From assembly GCA_023105745.1 (NCBI GenBank), contig JALGQZ010000001.1, positions 52,017,662 through 52,081,661 on the forward strand: a DNA stretch of 64,000 nt, read 5' to 3'. Positions 11,541-23,600 of the stretch are shown here, in pieces. The stretch is from Austropuccinia psidii (Eukaryota > Basidiomycota > Pucciniomycetes > Pucciniales > Sphaerophragmiaceae). Position numbers and translations under genes: made by a program. The number at the start of each line of letters is the position of its first letter. Positions within the stretch are counted from its first letter, which is position 1. The notes under the pieces are model-generated. The model was not told where the DNA came from. It worked only from the letters and a program-made list of their open reading frames with translations, and ran no database searches.

Positions 11541-14302
11541 TCAGAAAATTTTGTGGCAAGTTTCATCCATACCTGTGATGAACATCGTTGAGACGTCGAT
11601 GACCTCCTCAAAATGTTTGAACGCTAGCCGTTCTTGCCTGTTTATCAAGCCAATCAATGCCGACGACCAACGAGATCAGTATAAAGACCCCACTCGATCT
11701 ATCATACGCACACACATACCTGGACCATGCCAGCCCTTGAGCTGTCCGGACAAGATTCCTAATCATTCTACCATTGAACGGCTACCTCCCAAGATGCAGA
11801 TCAATTTCATGGCTAGAATTTTAGCGGTACTATTTAATTTTTGATCCAAGTCATACAATCGAAATTTACTGACTATTTTGGAGAGATACTCTAGCTCAGG
11901 TAGAGTTATGATACCGCTGGCCGCATCCTTCTCCTTGACTTGCTTAACATCATAGCTACTTACCACCATGATTCCGCTTCTTCTGAAAAAATTGGACCAT
12001 ACTTCCTCTCTAGTCGCTATATCCATCGGTGGAAATTTAAGCGCAATGCTGGATGGGCAGAACCATTGCTCAATGTCAGAAACAAATTGGAGGTACCCAG
12101 GAAGCAAGTCCCTGTTGTATTTTTTGGTATGAACCTCACCTAAATCGACTGGCGAATGCGGGATCAACTGTTTCTAACTAACCACTCGGACATTGTCAAG
12201 TTAGCAGGGGGTATGAGGTCCAAAATTAAAATAACTACTATTGGATTTTATCTTAATACAACTTTTAACCGGCTTACTCTGTTAGTAGTCAAAAATAGAA
12301 TTCCTTTATGATAATCCAGGAGCTTGAGGAAAACCGAAACAAGGGCGTTTCTTTCTAAATCATGGAGCCCTTTATTTCGAGCCAAAGCAATACGTCGACC
12401 AATAAACGTTACGTTTGAATTTGAAACATCAGTAAAGGTCTGCCATTTTATGAGATTTAAATTGTTCTCAAACCTCGTTCTTGCATATAAACATCGGCCT
12501 GTCAAGTGATTCCAAAAGTCTTTATTAGCTACCCTTGGTAAGTATATTGTTAAACTCTATTCTGTTGAGTCCTGACCTCATCGATGAGAACAACTGCGTT
12601 CCACACCGCCGCGATATCTAAAGCATCCCTGAGATTTGTTTCCACCAAAGCAGCATTTGTGCCCAGCTCGCCACTACCAATATTATATAGTGGCCGCTTC
12701 AAGACTTCTGCAACAGCTTCAGCTGTGAGCGTCTTTCCACATCCTGCAGCACCGTACAAGCAAAACACAAGCCCGCCTCCTTTTTGACTTATAACATCCT
12801 TGACATAACTTGCTTGGCCTTGTGAAGACTCCACAAGACCTCGAATCAGTTCCTTTTTTCTCGATGGTAATATGAGATGATCAAACGCATGATGATCGAA
12901 ATCAATGCTAGAGAGTCTCTCAACAAGCAGCTCCCCCCATCGTTTGGTCTTCAAAGCCTAAATCAGCTATTGTGTATTTTTGCTATCATGTTTTGTACGC
13001 AGATTTGTTGTTAAAAAGAAAAACTAACTTACCACAAACGAGAATCCATGTAAGGTGGGTGACAGTCTCCAAATATCTTCCGGTTGGATTTCAGTTGAGT
13101 CATTAACTTTGCCTTCGTCGGGATCACTAGAAAATATGAAAAGAGCAATATTAGACACAAAAAATAATTGCCACTCAAAGGCAAGACAGAGGCCAAACCA
13201 GAGTGAAAAGCCAAATTCATTGTTGTATGGAACCATTCGTCGGAAATTCTGAACGTCAATCATACATCTTCCCTCGGCTCTTTCTTTCACAATTCTCAGA
13301 TTACAGCCTCCACCAAGGGTGATCACAAGAGGCCCACCGTAGTTCAGGTATCTTATGCCACTATATTCCAAGGCCAACGAACCTCTTTGAATAAGAATAT
13401 CTTCAAGATCTGCTGAGAGTGGGAAAATTTGCAGCGATTTAATGTTCCTGACCCCTGAAAAAGTTGGAATCATTCGATTGAGATCCTTGAGCTGCCAATT
13501 GAGACCATCATATATAAAGTATTTAGTTCGAAGATAAAAATTCATTTTTCCATTGTCAAAAGTATATTCAACCGATTCAATCAAGGCTCCGAGCTAGAAG
13601 CAGTTTGGAGATGAAATTTAAATTTAGCATCGTTGGCACATTCTCCGTCAAGACTTATATTGAATAAAAAAAATAGGATTTCATACAGGTTGATCCGAAG
13701 AAGGATGTATCGTTGCCACCTTGTCTCCAACCCGAAATAAGAGCCATAACAGCTTAAACGAAATCTGATTTTTTTCCACCAATCTCCCAAACTCCTGTTT
13801 ACTAAGCCCATTCTCAACCAAACGGTTAGCTTGTCTCAAAATTGACATTAAAGATAAAATGAACAATGAATTCTGATAAGGGGACATACATGTCAAAGTA
13901 AGTCTCATCAAACCATCCTAATAAGGTCTCGAATGCCAAGAGCTGTTTGAGATCGTCTTCTGTCTTATAATCTTGAGAGTTGAAATTTTGATATAATTCT
14001 CTCATAGATTCAATAATAAAGAATACCTGATTTGCAACCAGTTGAGGATGTCTTTGAAAAACTTCAGGACAATCGGATAAAAAAGTTTGTAATGGTTCGA
14101 TGAGGTAAATTGAATAAAATGTAACCATAGTATCACATAATTTATCTCGTGGTCCTTGACGAATATGAATTGTGAATAGATAGTCATTTGAGCCACATCC
14201 ATCACTTAAGATATCTGTTGTTGGTTTTGGTTTCCAGTCGTAATGTAAATCTGACCTTGAAGTGTGATAGGACCAAGGGATAACTTTTGAGGTGTAGGTT
14301 CT
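11541..14302 (-). CDS. Fungal AAA+ ATPase with N-terminal DUF7025-like domain; possible pseudogene
   Basis: Best spliced reading on minus: exons 14302-13890, 13834-13687, 13593-13199, 13126-13033, 12957-12577, 12498-12474, 12369-12278, 12083-11874, 11781-11720, 11637-11541. Introns are 55-104 bp, most with GT..AG and phases that keep the frame; one longer gap (12277-12084) has no AG at the expected acceptor. N-terminal half: ILSDGCGSNDYLFTIHIR, CPEVFQRHPQLV, NQISFKLLWLLFRVGDKV, LGALIESVEY, typical of the domain preceding AAA in many fungal ATPases. AAA part: Walker A GAAGCGKT, Walker B VVLIDEAD, sensor 1 FLTTNR, and NGRMIRNLVRTAQGLA in the lid. The position of the usual A-F-x-S-R segment reads WFCPSSI, so the arginine finger is missing. 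Start is unresolved: an in-frame TGA lies just upstream of 14302. The many introns indicate a true genomic gene, not a retrocopy. Substrate unknown. Confidence 0.75.
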
Positions 14303-14379
14303 CTTTCGATTTCAAATATTTACAAGCAAAACTTACCAAACTTCCTCAATTACATTATAAGACCCTTTAATCATCATAC

Positions 14380-14880
14380 TAGGTTCACTTGGCTGAATTG
14401 AAGGTTGCATTTATTAACGCAAAAACTTTGGACAAGCTCAAAGAACTTAATCGAAGAGTTGAGAATGAGCTTAAAAAGGTCACTAGAGAAACTTAACTTT
14501 TTAGTTTTAAATAGGGCGAAAGAGCAAAGGACGGGGCGACATCAAAAGCTTGTACTAAACCTGCTGAGGAAGTTAAGGCTCATGGAAGATGGGTAAAACA
14601 CAAATAAAGCAAGAGTTTGATTTCTGTCGGTTGTTTAAAGCCGACCGATCTTCCTTGGAAAGACCACAGGTGGGGTCAAAGAAACCGATAAGCTATCCCA
14701 AAAGATTCTTTTGAAATTCGTAAACAAAGCTTTGGTTTTAACGAAATCTTACAAACAAACTGATCATTCGTTGGTCGTCACTTGCTCGTTTCTGACGTTC
14801 AATATTTGGTTCGAGTGGTCTTTGGTGAGTATTACAGCCATGAGCCACCAGATAATGCTCACAGATTTTGCTGAGCTGGA
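14380..14880 (+). pseudogene. Coding-like exon fragments, unidentified
   Basis: After a candidate acceptor (ACTAG at 14377-14381) an open stretch reads VHLAELKVAFINAKTLDK.., a charged helical, coiled-coil-like segment ending near a GTCACT donor. Further fragments follow in other frames (KDGATSKACTKPAEEVKAHG, about 14535-14605; DVQYLVRVVFGEYYSHEPPD, about 14796-14855). Base composition is less AT-rich than the flanks. I do not recognise the protein; it could be 5'-truncated exons of a host gene or a relic. Confidence 0.3.
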
Positions 14881-14899
14881 AGATTAGCTTGGTTAGAAT

Positions 14900-15640
14900 C
14901 TAGCTATCCTTATAAAATCACTCTCGGCTGACAGTTGGTGCCAAAGTCTCAATATGATAACGAATCCACTAATACAGTAATTGATGAATTTTGAAATTAT
15001 TATATCAATCAATACTAAACTACAGCACCTTTAATCTAGCGTCCATCGTTCGATGGATTGAGATTTCCATCAGATTTGTTGAGATAACATTATTGTTTGG
15101 GGAATAAATTCATCAGTTTTGGAACTCAAATAGAACTAAATTGTAAGTCAGAACTGAATTTAATTATTTATTTCTTCAAAAATAACCTTAATCAAAAGAA
15201 AAATTTAGAGTTCTTTTTTGACATTGTCCACTTTGAAAATGAAAACAAAAAAATTCTTCTTACTATACATAAAAGATATCTTTTTATGAAAATATTGATA
15301 CAAAGAATTTTTTTTATTTGAAATTAAAAACAAAAACTTTGGTATAAATCCAAATATTCTCCTTTCTTTTTTTTACGAAAAGCCTCAAAGTATAGGACTA
15401 TTTTTTGAGTTAAAATGTTGAGTTGTATTTTCTTAATTTAAAAATTAATAATAATAATGCTGTAATCTTTGTAAAACAATTAATTTTATTATGGTATAGA
15501 TTTACCCATAGAAGAGTTTTAGTTGGCAAAAAACTACTCTCTATTAGCTCAACTTGTTAATCCTTTTGAGAATGGTACCCCAATAATTTAGTTGTATCCT
15601 AGTTCCAAAACCAATAGGGTTGCTCATCATAAATAGTCCA
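14900..15640. other. No gene seen, AT-rich
   Basis: A/T-rich sequence; the one open frame here (15097-15321) is Lys/Asn/Phe/Ile-rich as expected from composition and lacks any motif. Confidence 0.5.
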
Positions 15641-15651
15641 TGTTTCTCATC

Positions 15652-15860
15652 CATCTTGTTTTGTTCCTTTCTCCCTCATCCAGTTTTGCTGAAACTCTCC
15701 TGTCCCTGATACTCCATAGGCTCAAGACTTACGTCTTTGTTGCCCTTACTAGGTCTTGACCTTGTCAACTTGTCTACTTACATAATTGCAATCAATCATC
15801 TTGTTTTGTTCCTTTCTCCCTTGTCCAGGTTTGCTGAAACTCTCCTGTCCCTGATACTCC
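15652..15860. repeat. Host 145-bp tandem duplication split by E1
   Basis: Unit 1 is 15652-15796; unit 2 starts at 15797 with the same CATCTTGTTTTGTTCC and stops after CTGATACTCC at 15860, where E1 is inserted. Unit 2 resumes right of E1 (38919 on: ACTCCATAGGCTCAGGGC), matching unit 1 at 15711. This gives an independent proof of the E1 insertion point. Confidence 0.85.
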
Positions 15861-16602
15861 TGTAACAACCACTAGTCAGGGGTAAGGGTATTCAATCTTA
15901 CACCCACTCAAACACCTCAAATCAGCAATCAGTTTCAGCAATCTTCCTTGCTGAAACATGCATACAGTCTGGTGAATCAATACAGCCTGTCAATACTTGT
16001 ACAGGTTGGAATTTCCCAATACAGTTTGGATACACTATCCTGAAACTGTATGATCACTCAACACTATCACTCCTCCTGTACAGATCCTATAGAGATTGTA
16101 CAGGACCTGTATTGGCCAGATTCAATTCAATCATCAATCCCTCTCATGAAAACTCTCTGTCTGGATCAGGGCTGGTGATTCTCACATATACCAGCCCCTC
16201 TTTCTCTTGCCTGGGGACTTTGCCCCAGTCAATTAATTTAGTTGATTTATTATCTTATGAATATTCTTACTCTTATTTTTGGGTATTATATTTATTTGGT
16301 ATTAAGTTAGCATTTGCATTTATCTCACCTGTTCAGTATGATGTGTGGTGGCCATATCCTTATTAACCCTCCTCTTTCTCTCTGACAGGTTGAAACAGTG
16401 GACTTGGACTTGCTTGTGGTTGGATCTTTTATTTATCACTCTTATTCTTTGTTGCTTCTTTTTCTTATATTAGTATTTCTTAGCAATCTTACTCTCATTA
16501 CACTCTTAAGTGTTTTGCCTTATCTTATCCTTTGAGACCTCTGCAGTGAGTCCCAGTTTACTGATTGCCAGGCCATCTTCACTTAGAAGAGCCCCTGTGA
16601 AA
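15861..16602 (+). mobile_element. E1 5' LTR (family B)
   Basis: 742 bp, begins TGTAACAACCACTAGTCAGG; its end reads GCCCCTGTGAAA where the 3' copy has GTGACA, so the terminal C is mutated. Contains repeated TACAG/CTGTA words (15960-16110), a CACATATACC element at about 16183 and the hairpin CTGGGG..CCCCAG at 16211-16228. Confidence 0.9.
16211..16240 (+). promoter_or_regulatory. E1 LTR hairpin and self-primer sequence
   Basis: Hairpin stem CTGGGG (16211-16216) with CCCCAG (16223-16228) is followed by AATTAATTTA (16231-16240), the reverse complement of the sequence at 16604-16613. A TATA-like CACATATAC lies about 45 bases upstream. Proposed start of the transcript's R region, which would fold onto the primer site. 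Equivalent block in E2 at 25539-25569. Confidence 0.5.
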
Positions 16603-16603
16603 T

Positions 16604-16613
16604 TAAATTAATT
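16604..16613 (+). promoter_or_regulatory. E1 candidate self-priming site
   Basis: TAAATTAATT starts one base after the 5' LTR, where a primer site must be, but has no TGG typical of tRNA priming. It is the exact reverse complement of 16231-16240 in the LTR. Confidence 0.5.
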
Positions 16614-16617
16614 AAAT

Positions 16618-17409
16618 CATATTTGATTCTTTCCCTTCATTCATTTAACTTCATTTCTCTCATTCATCAATTATGACCTGTTTAATGATTTTATGATTTT
16701 ACAATTGTTCATGGTTATGATTATGACTTTTCTCTCATCAACTTTTATCTCATTCATTATATTCATATAAAAATTGATTCTTCTCATTTCTTAATCATTG
16801 CTGACCATCTCATTTCATTCTCAATTCTATCTCAAATCAGATTTCTCTTTTGTTTGCTTATTCAGGTCTTATCAGGAACTTTATTGACTGGTTAATTGAT
16901 TAGTTGGGATTCATTGGTTTATTGATTCAGCAATTCAGGCTTTTGTTTGAATTGGATTGATTGACTGTTTTTGAATCCTCAAGATAACTGATTGATCTTC
17001 AAGAATTGATTTTGATTATTGATTGAATTTGACTCATCAAGATATTGCATTGAATCCTGAAGATATTGATTTGACTGATTGGTTCCTCAAGATTTGATTT
17101 TATATTGAAGAAATTGAGTGAATTGATTGATTGATTGTTGAATTCTTCAAGATTTATTGATTTTTGATTGATTGTTGATATTGACTGAATTTATTGATTG
17201 ATTGATTGTTGAATTATTCAAGATTTATTGATATGTGATTGATTGTTGATATTGACTGAATTGATTGATTGATTGATTGAAGTTTATTTCACCTCAAGAC
17301 TGTTGATTGATTCCTCAAGATCATCAAGATTTTATTGATTATTGATTTGGCCAAGCCTGATTTCTTATTCTCAAGTATCATCAATTTTTTCATTTTTAAT
17401 TTCTCAATA
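16618..17409 (+). other. E1 5' leader, simple-sequence rich
   Basis: Between the primer site and gag. 16900-17350 is dominated by degenerate GATTGATTGA / CAAGAT words. No open frame of note. E2 has the same kind of leader (25961-26717). Confidence 0.7.
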
Positions 17410-17642
17410 ATGCCAGTTCAGCATAGCCCTCCAGCCAAGAATACTAGATCTCAAAGAAATCCAGCTGTTCTCACTTCTACAGCAATGGTTCCTCTTGACC
17501 AAACCCCATCAGTTCATCAACTGAGTGCAAATTTGGACAGAGGACCACCAATTGAAGGAGCAGCCCCCTCCAGAAGAGGGGGAATGAGATCAAGAAGACC
17601 AAGATCTTTCTCTGGCCTTTTGGGTGGCTACCCTGGCATGTC

Positions 17643-19545
17643 TGTGAACCTTTGAGATATGACCACATACCCAAAAAGGTCACAAGAAATATTTAAAATA
17701 ATTACCTTAAAACTACAAAAATGCCATAAATAGGCATGAAACTTGGTTTAACTTAAACGCCAATCAATAAACATGCTGAATAATTTATACCATTGTATTC
17801 CCCATGGTAAAATACACATACACCATTTTTATGGAATATCTGTAAAGTCAACATTTGATGAGTTATAAGTAATAATACCTTATAAAAAAATAAATCCTTA
17901 ATTATTTCAAATTCAAATGAAACAACATGTAAAATAAATGGTACCATTGGATTCCACATATAATTCCACACATAAAACAATTAATAAGCTAATATCCAAA
18001 GTCAATACTTAAGGAGTTAAGCTGAATATATGCACTTTTTTGATCAACGCATATATTCAAGGATTTTAGCTAATATCTTTTGAAATATACATTACAGAGT
18101 GATGAACCAAAAATATAGTCACCAAGTCATTACTGTAGAAATACAGAAATGAATTTTATTTCACAAGCTATAAACAAGGTTAAAACCTGTAAGGGATTAT
18201 TGATTAAAATCAATAGAGCTGTTGACCACTTTGTTGTGAAATCAGTCCAAACTTAGAAATAAGTAGACAGCTGGATTCTACTAGTTCATTCGTGAAGAAT
18301 GATGTATTTTTTATTACAATATTCAAGGTATAACCCCTTGAAATCATGGTTTGAAGTTTAAAATAGTAAATTTTGACAGAAAAGATGAGTTACAAGAAAA
18401 ATCATCACAAATACAGTTTTGATGATGTAATATAATGCTCTTAGAAGTGTAATTAGGACATTTCAGGCTATCAGAATCCACTCTCAGAATAGCTGTAGCA
18501 TGTATAACTTGAAAGTTATTAATGATCAAAGTTTAAGCTTAAATTTGATCATTTAAGATCACTCACTGTAATCTTATTTTAAGCTTAACAGTCATATAAG
18601 TGATACAATTGGTGAATATTATTAGAATAGGATTAATAATAATAAAATACATGAATCTTAGGCTTTTGCCAAGCCTATGATGTCATCAAACCTAGAGCTA
18701 TAGTGATAATCTAAATAATGGCGTAATTATGAGGTAAGATGGTTTGATCATGATGTATTCATCACCAAGCCTTAAAATATTGATAAATTCTAGTAGAAAG
18801 AGTCGGTACATGTCTACTAGAAGCCTGTTGGACTCTAGGAGGGAGGTATTTACTATAAACAGAGCTCTTTTTACTTTGTTTTCCCCTCAGACACTTACAA
18901 AACATTAAATCATTAAATAAAAAGGTAATTTCTTTATTCTTTATATATAAAACTTTTATATTATTAAAGACCAAAGATAATCTTATAATAATCTCCATCT
19001 CTGACGTGATTATTGCAATTATTTAATTGTTTTGTTTAAATTTCTCTTAAAAACCTCTATTCCATGTAAAATGAACAAAAATTGTAATTTCTCTTAAATT
19101 TTATTGTAACTACAATTTAAATAAGTTGTATTTACCTTTCTAGGCATACAATTATTCAAAATTATTATATCAAGAATTAAAAGTAGGTTATTTCTCTTAT
19201 TATAATAATTTTTTCTCTATTATTACTTGAATAATTCTATAATTAATATAAATAGTATTTATATTAATTTATGACTTTAATATTAGTAATATTATTGTTA
19301 TTAATTGTTTTTTATTAATTAAAAACAATTTTTTACGCCTTTATTATTTGTTGGTAGCAATAATAAAGCGCTTTTAAATATATTAATTATCTTATATTAA
19401 TATATTTATTTTATTATATTATTTTTTTATAATATAAATTATATTATTATATTTGTTTAATAATATAATTATTTTACACCATAATTGTAATAATTATTTA
19501 TTATTATAATTATTTTTATCTTATTTATTTCATTTATAAGGGGTG
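17643..19545 (+). mobile_element. Family C LTR inserted in E1 gag
   Basis: Begins TGTGAACCTTTGAGATATG at 17643, within the gag frame, and is the reverse complement of most of 8906-10521. First 43 bases fold as a hairpin ending GGTCACA. The middle (19200-19500) is almost pure A/T. The right end is uncertain: the usual ..CTTACA terminus is not visible and gag wording resumes within 19540-19560, so the 3' end is altered. No internal gene, hence a solo LTR. Confidence 0.7.
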
Positions 19546-20650
19546 AAAGAGCAAGACTAGGAGAAGTTGAAGATGAAGAGGGGGAGGAGTCTGTGGAAGA
19601 GGAAGATTCTGGGGTGGTTGAAGTGGCAGATGCTTTGGAAAATGCTTCAGAGGTACCCCAGGGTTCTAATCTAGCCCCTACTAATCAACCTCTTGTCTCT
19701 CAATCTGATCCAAGTCTCCTCAAGATAATGGAGCAAATGCCTACTATCATGGGACAAATCTCTCAAGCAGCTGCCCCCAGGGACAATTCCAAAGCCCCTG
19801 AATTCAAGACTCCATCAATGAAAGCACCTGATCCTTTTGATGGTACTCAAGCCCATAAATTGAGAGGATTTATCCAATCCTGTCAATTGATTTTCAATAA
19901 TGATCCAGCAAATTTCTTCTCTGTCAGAAAGAAAGTTCTTTGCTCAACTTCTTTTCTCGCTGGTAGAGCTGGCAAATGGATTGAACCCTACCTTTCAAAT
20001 ATTTTCAAGGAAGATCCTTCCTACCTCCTCTATAATTGGCAGTTATTTGAAACCCAATTATTCACTCTATTTGGTGATCCTAATGAAGTTAGAAAAGCTG
20101 AACAGGAGCTGGACAATTTGAGGAAGAAGGAAAGTGGTCATGTATCCTTGTAAATTGCTGATTTTACAAGTTTAATGTCAAGAATTGGAGATTGGGGAGA
20201 AAGGGCTGATGTTCATGCCTATAGAAGGGGATTGGCATAAAGACTTTTGGACAAGTTGGCTTCCTACCCTGGTAATCTTGATACTCTTCAAGAACTCATG
20301 GACATTACCCTGGAATTAGATACCACATACCATGAGAGACAGAGAGAGAAGGGTAGTCATCAAGAAAAGAAGCCTCCTGTCACTTTATCCAACCCTTCAA
20401 GGCCTCCTCAAGACTCATCTTCAAAAAGACCTCACCATAAGAAGAACAAGAAGGCCAAGCAATTTAAAGTTTCAAAGGACATGCCCCATTCTGCTCTGCT
20501 TAATAAGGACAATAAATTAACTGGTTCTGAAAAGGAGAGGAGGATCAAAGAAGGGTTGTGTACTTATTGTGGTGGAAAGCACCCAATTGAAAAATGCTCC
20601 AAGAGACCTCAGAACAATCCTGGGTCATCAAGAGGCTTCCCTAGCAAGCA

Positions 20651-20657
20651 GGGAAAA
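20651..20657 (+). promoter_or_regulatory. Gag-pol -1 slippery heptamer GGGAAAA (E1)
   Basis: In the gag frame it reads CAG GGA AAA GCC TGA, i.e. X XXY YYZ with X=G and Y=A, four codon positions before the gag stop. Shifting back one base opens pol: GGG AAA AGC CTG AGT GGG GAT and on without a stop. Identical sequence and spacing in E2 (28012-28018). Confidence 0.65.
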
Positions 20658-23600
20658 GCCTGAGTGGGGATCATGATGTGTTCAATGGTTCTCAATTATT
20701 TCCTTCAAGAGCACAATTGTGCACTCTGAATACTAGTGTCAAGCAATATTTAAATTTTCTTATTTTTTCTTCTTTCTCTGATACTTTTTATAGTATTCTC
20801 ATTGATTCTGATGCTGCAAACTCTTTTATTGCAAAGAACTTTGTTCTCAAGTACTCATTGACTATGTCAGAGCTCCCTGAAAAGATTCCTCTTTTCATTC
20901 TGGATTCAAATGAATACCCTGCCTTGTTCATCACCCATTATACCAAGTGGGTAGTTGACTTGCCTTCCTTCCCAAGCTTTTAATGGAACTCTTTTATCAC
21001 AGATTCACCCAAAGGAGAAGACCTGATATTGGGCTATGATTTCCTCTACCATTTTAATACCATTATTGATTGGAAAAATGGATTGATCACCTATGATTCT
21101 AGTCATAAGGATTCTAGTGGTATGAAATCTTCTGCTAGTAATTCATTGGCCACTGCTGTCAACAGTGTTGCTCTGGTTGGTGAACTTAAGACACCTTCCC
21201 TTCCTCCTTCTGTCCATATCCCTTCCATCATTCCATCTCAGTCATTACTTAAATCAAGAGATGAGGTCTTCAAAGAGATAAACGATGTTGGAGAAGATGT
21301 TGCTATATCTTCCCTTCATCTCTTTCAAGGGGATATGGACCTTCCTTGCTGGAGGAGCAGTGGGATGAGGAGGAAGAGCCAGAAGAAATTGAGACTGTGT
21401 TGAAGGTAGTCCCTCCTGCTTATTACCAATATTTGAATTTATTCTCCAAGGTGAAAGCAGAGAAACTTCCTCCACACCACTCCTGTTATCATCATATCAA
21501 ATTGGAGGGTCTTCTACCTCCAGTTGGTGTTATCTACTCACTATCAAATCAAGAGTCAGAAACACTGCAGGCCTACATTTCAGAAAATGTAGAGGAAGGT
21601 TTCATAAGGCCAAGCTCCTCCTCAACAGGAGCACCCATCCTTTTTGTCAAGAAAAAGGATGGAGGTCTTTGTTTGTGTGTTTACTACTGAAAACTCAATG
21701 CTGTTACTAGGAAGAACAGGTATCCTGTTCCTCCTATGAACCAGCTTCTTACCATATTAAACGGTGCCACTATCTTCTCGAAGATAGACCTGCATGGTGC
21801 ATATAATCTCCTCAGAATCAAAGAGGGGGATGAGCACTTAGCTGCCTTTAGAACCAAATATGGTAGTTATGAGTATTTGATTATGCCATTTGGCCTTACC
21901 AATTCTCCTGCTGCTTTCCAGAATCTTGTGAATGATATATTTCCAGATTTCTTGTATATTTTTGTTGTAGTTTATTTAGATGGTATTATGGTCTTTTCCA
22001 GCTCTGAGGAGGAACATGTCAAACATGTGGCCTCTGTCCTCCAAAGACTGAGGGACAATGATTTGTTTTCCAAAGCCTCCAAGTGTGTATTTCATGCCTC
22101 AAGTTTGGAATACTTTGGCTATGTTGTTTCAAGTGATCGCCTCAAGATGGATTCTTCAAAAGCTTAGGAAATACTCAATTGGCCTCAGATCAAGAACATC
22201 AAAGCTATTCAATATTTCCTTGGCTTTGCCAATTTCTATCATTTTTTCATTAGAAATTACTCTAAAAAATCACTGCTCTCACTTCCCTTCTTGAAAAAGA
22301 CTCTCCTTTTGTCTTAAATGAGGAACCTCTTAGTCATTTTCAAATACTCAAAGAAGCATCCACAACTTCTCCTATCCTTTCTCATTTCAATCCTTCTCTA
22401 CCAACTATTGTAGAGACTGATGCTTCTGATTATGCCTTGGGTGCTGTACTGAGTCAGGTGTATGACTCAGGAAAGCATCCCATTTCATTTGATTGTCGCA
22501 AGCTTCTCCCAGCTGAAACCAACCATTATATTCATGACAAGGAACCTCTTGGCATAGTTTGGGCTCTCAAGTGCTGGAGAGCTTTCCATCTTTCTCTTCC
22601 CAATTCTTCTGAGGTCTTGAAAGACCACTATTCTCTTCAGTATTTCATGTGTTCCAAGATTATTACTTGTCGTCAGGCCTGTTGGGCTGAATTTCTTTAT
22701 GAGTTTCATTTCACTATTACTTACTGCCCTGGAAGGCTGGCTTGTCACGTCACGATGACATGTACCCAGAGACGGGGGTGGACTAGATGGAATTCAAGAG
22801 TCAAGATTCTTCCCAATCAAGGTTGAAATATTCTCAGATTTAGTTGACCAGAGCCAAAAAGAAGTATGGAAAGACAAAGACTATTACAAAATACTCAAGA
22901 AATTAGCAAGAGGTGAATCAGTTTCAGATTATTCTCTTGAACCTCAAGCCAAATTATTGTTATTCAAAGATATAGTGTTAGTCCCAAGAAATGAACAAAT
23001 CCAACTGAATATTCTTCAAAAGTGTCATGACTCACCGTTGGCTGGCCACCCTGGTCAGGAGAGGACCCTCAAGCTCATCAAGAGGTATTTTTCTTGGGCT
23101 GGAATTAATCAATTCATTAAGGACTATGTGTCCTCATGTCAGCAATGTTCAAGGAACAAGAACATTCATCATAAGAATTTTGGATTACTCAAGCCTCTTC
23201 AAATTCCATCTGGTCCTTGGAACTCCTTATCAATGGACTCAATCACTCAATTTCCCTTGTCAAGCAACTTTGATTTAGTTTTAGTAGTTGTGGACAGGTT
23301 CTCAAAAATGGCAATATTCATTCCAGCTTACGGAACAATTACTTCCCTGGACTCAGCTCAAATTGTCATTAACAATGTCTTTTCCAAACATGGTCTTCCA
23401 GCCAGTATTGTTAGTGATAGAGGATCTTTATTTTTTTCATCATTTTGGACTCAATTATGTCAGAATCTCAAGATATCAATAGATCTTTCAACTGCTTTTC
23501 ATCCCAAAACAGATGGACAGACACAGAAGGTAAATCAGACTCTAGAACAGTATCTTTGGATGTATGTAAGTTACCATCAAGATGACTGGCACACCTGCCT

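Larger units (their letters stand above)
17410..20663 (+). pseudogene. gag: E1 gag, interrupted by an LTR
   Basis: Starts ATG 17410 (MPVQHSPPAKNTRSQRNPAV), stops being gag at 17642 where a family C LTR enters, and resumes about 19546 (EVEDEEGEE..). Capsid region: APDPFDGTQAHKLRGFIQSC and NWQLFETQLFTLFGDPNEV. C-terminal zinc knuckle CTYCGGKHPIEKC is CX2CX3HX4C, one residue shorter than the usual CX2CX4HX4C; E2 has the same spacing. Two in-frame TAA stops (20151, about 20238). The frame ends TGA 20661-20663, just after a slippery heptamer. The start agrees with the E2 copy at 26718. Confidence 0.85.

Noticed and set aside
15097..15321. 74-codon Lys/Asn/Phe-rich frame
   Set aside because: AT composition artefact; no homologous frame nearby.
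16900..17350. GATTGATT-rich stretch as a microsatellite gene or regulatory array
   Set aside because: It is the E1 leader; E2 has the same kind of low-complexity leader, so it is an element feature, not a separate locus.
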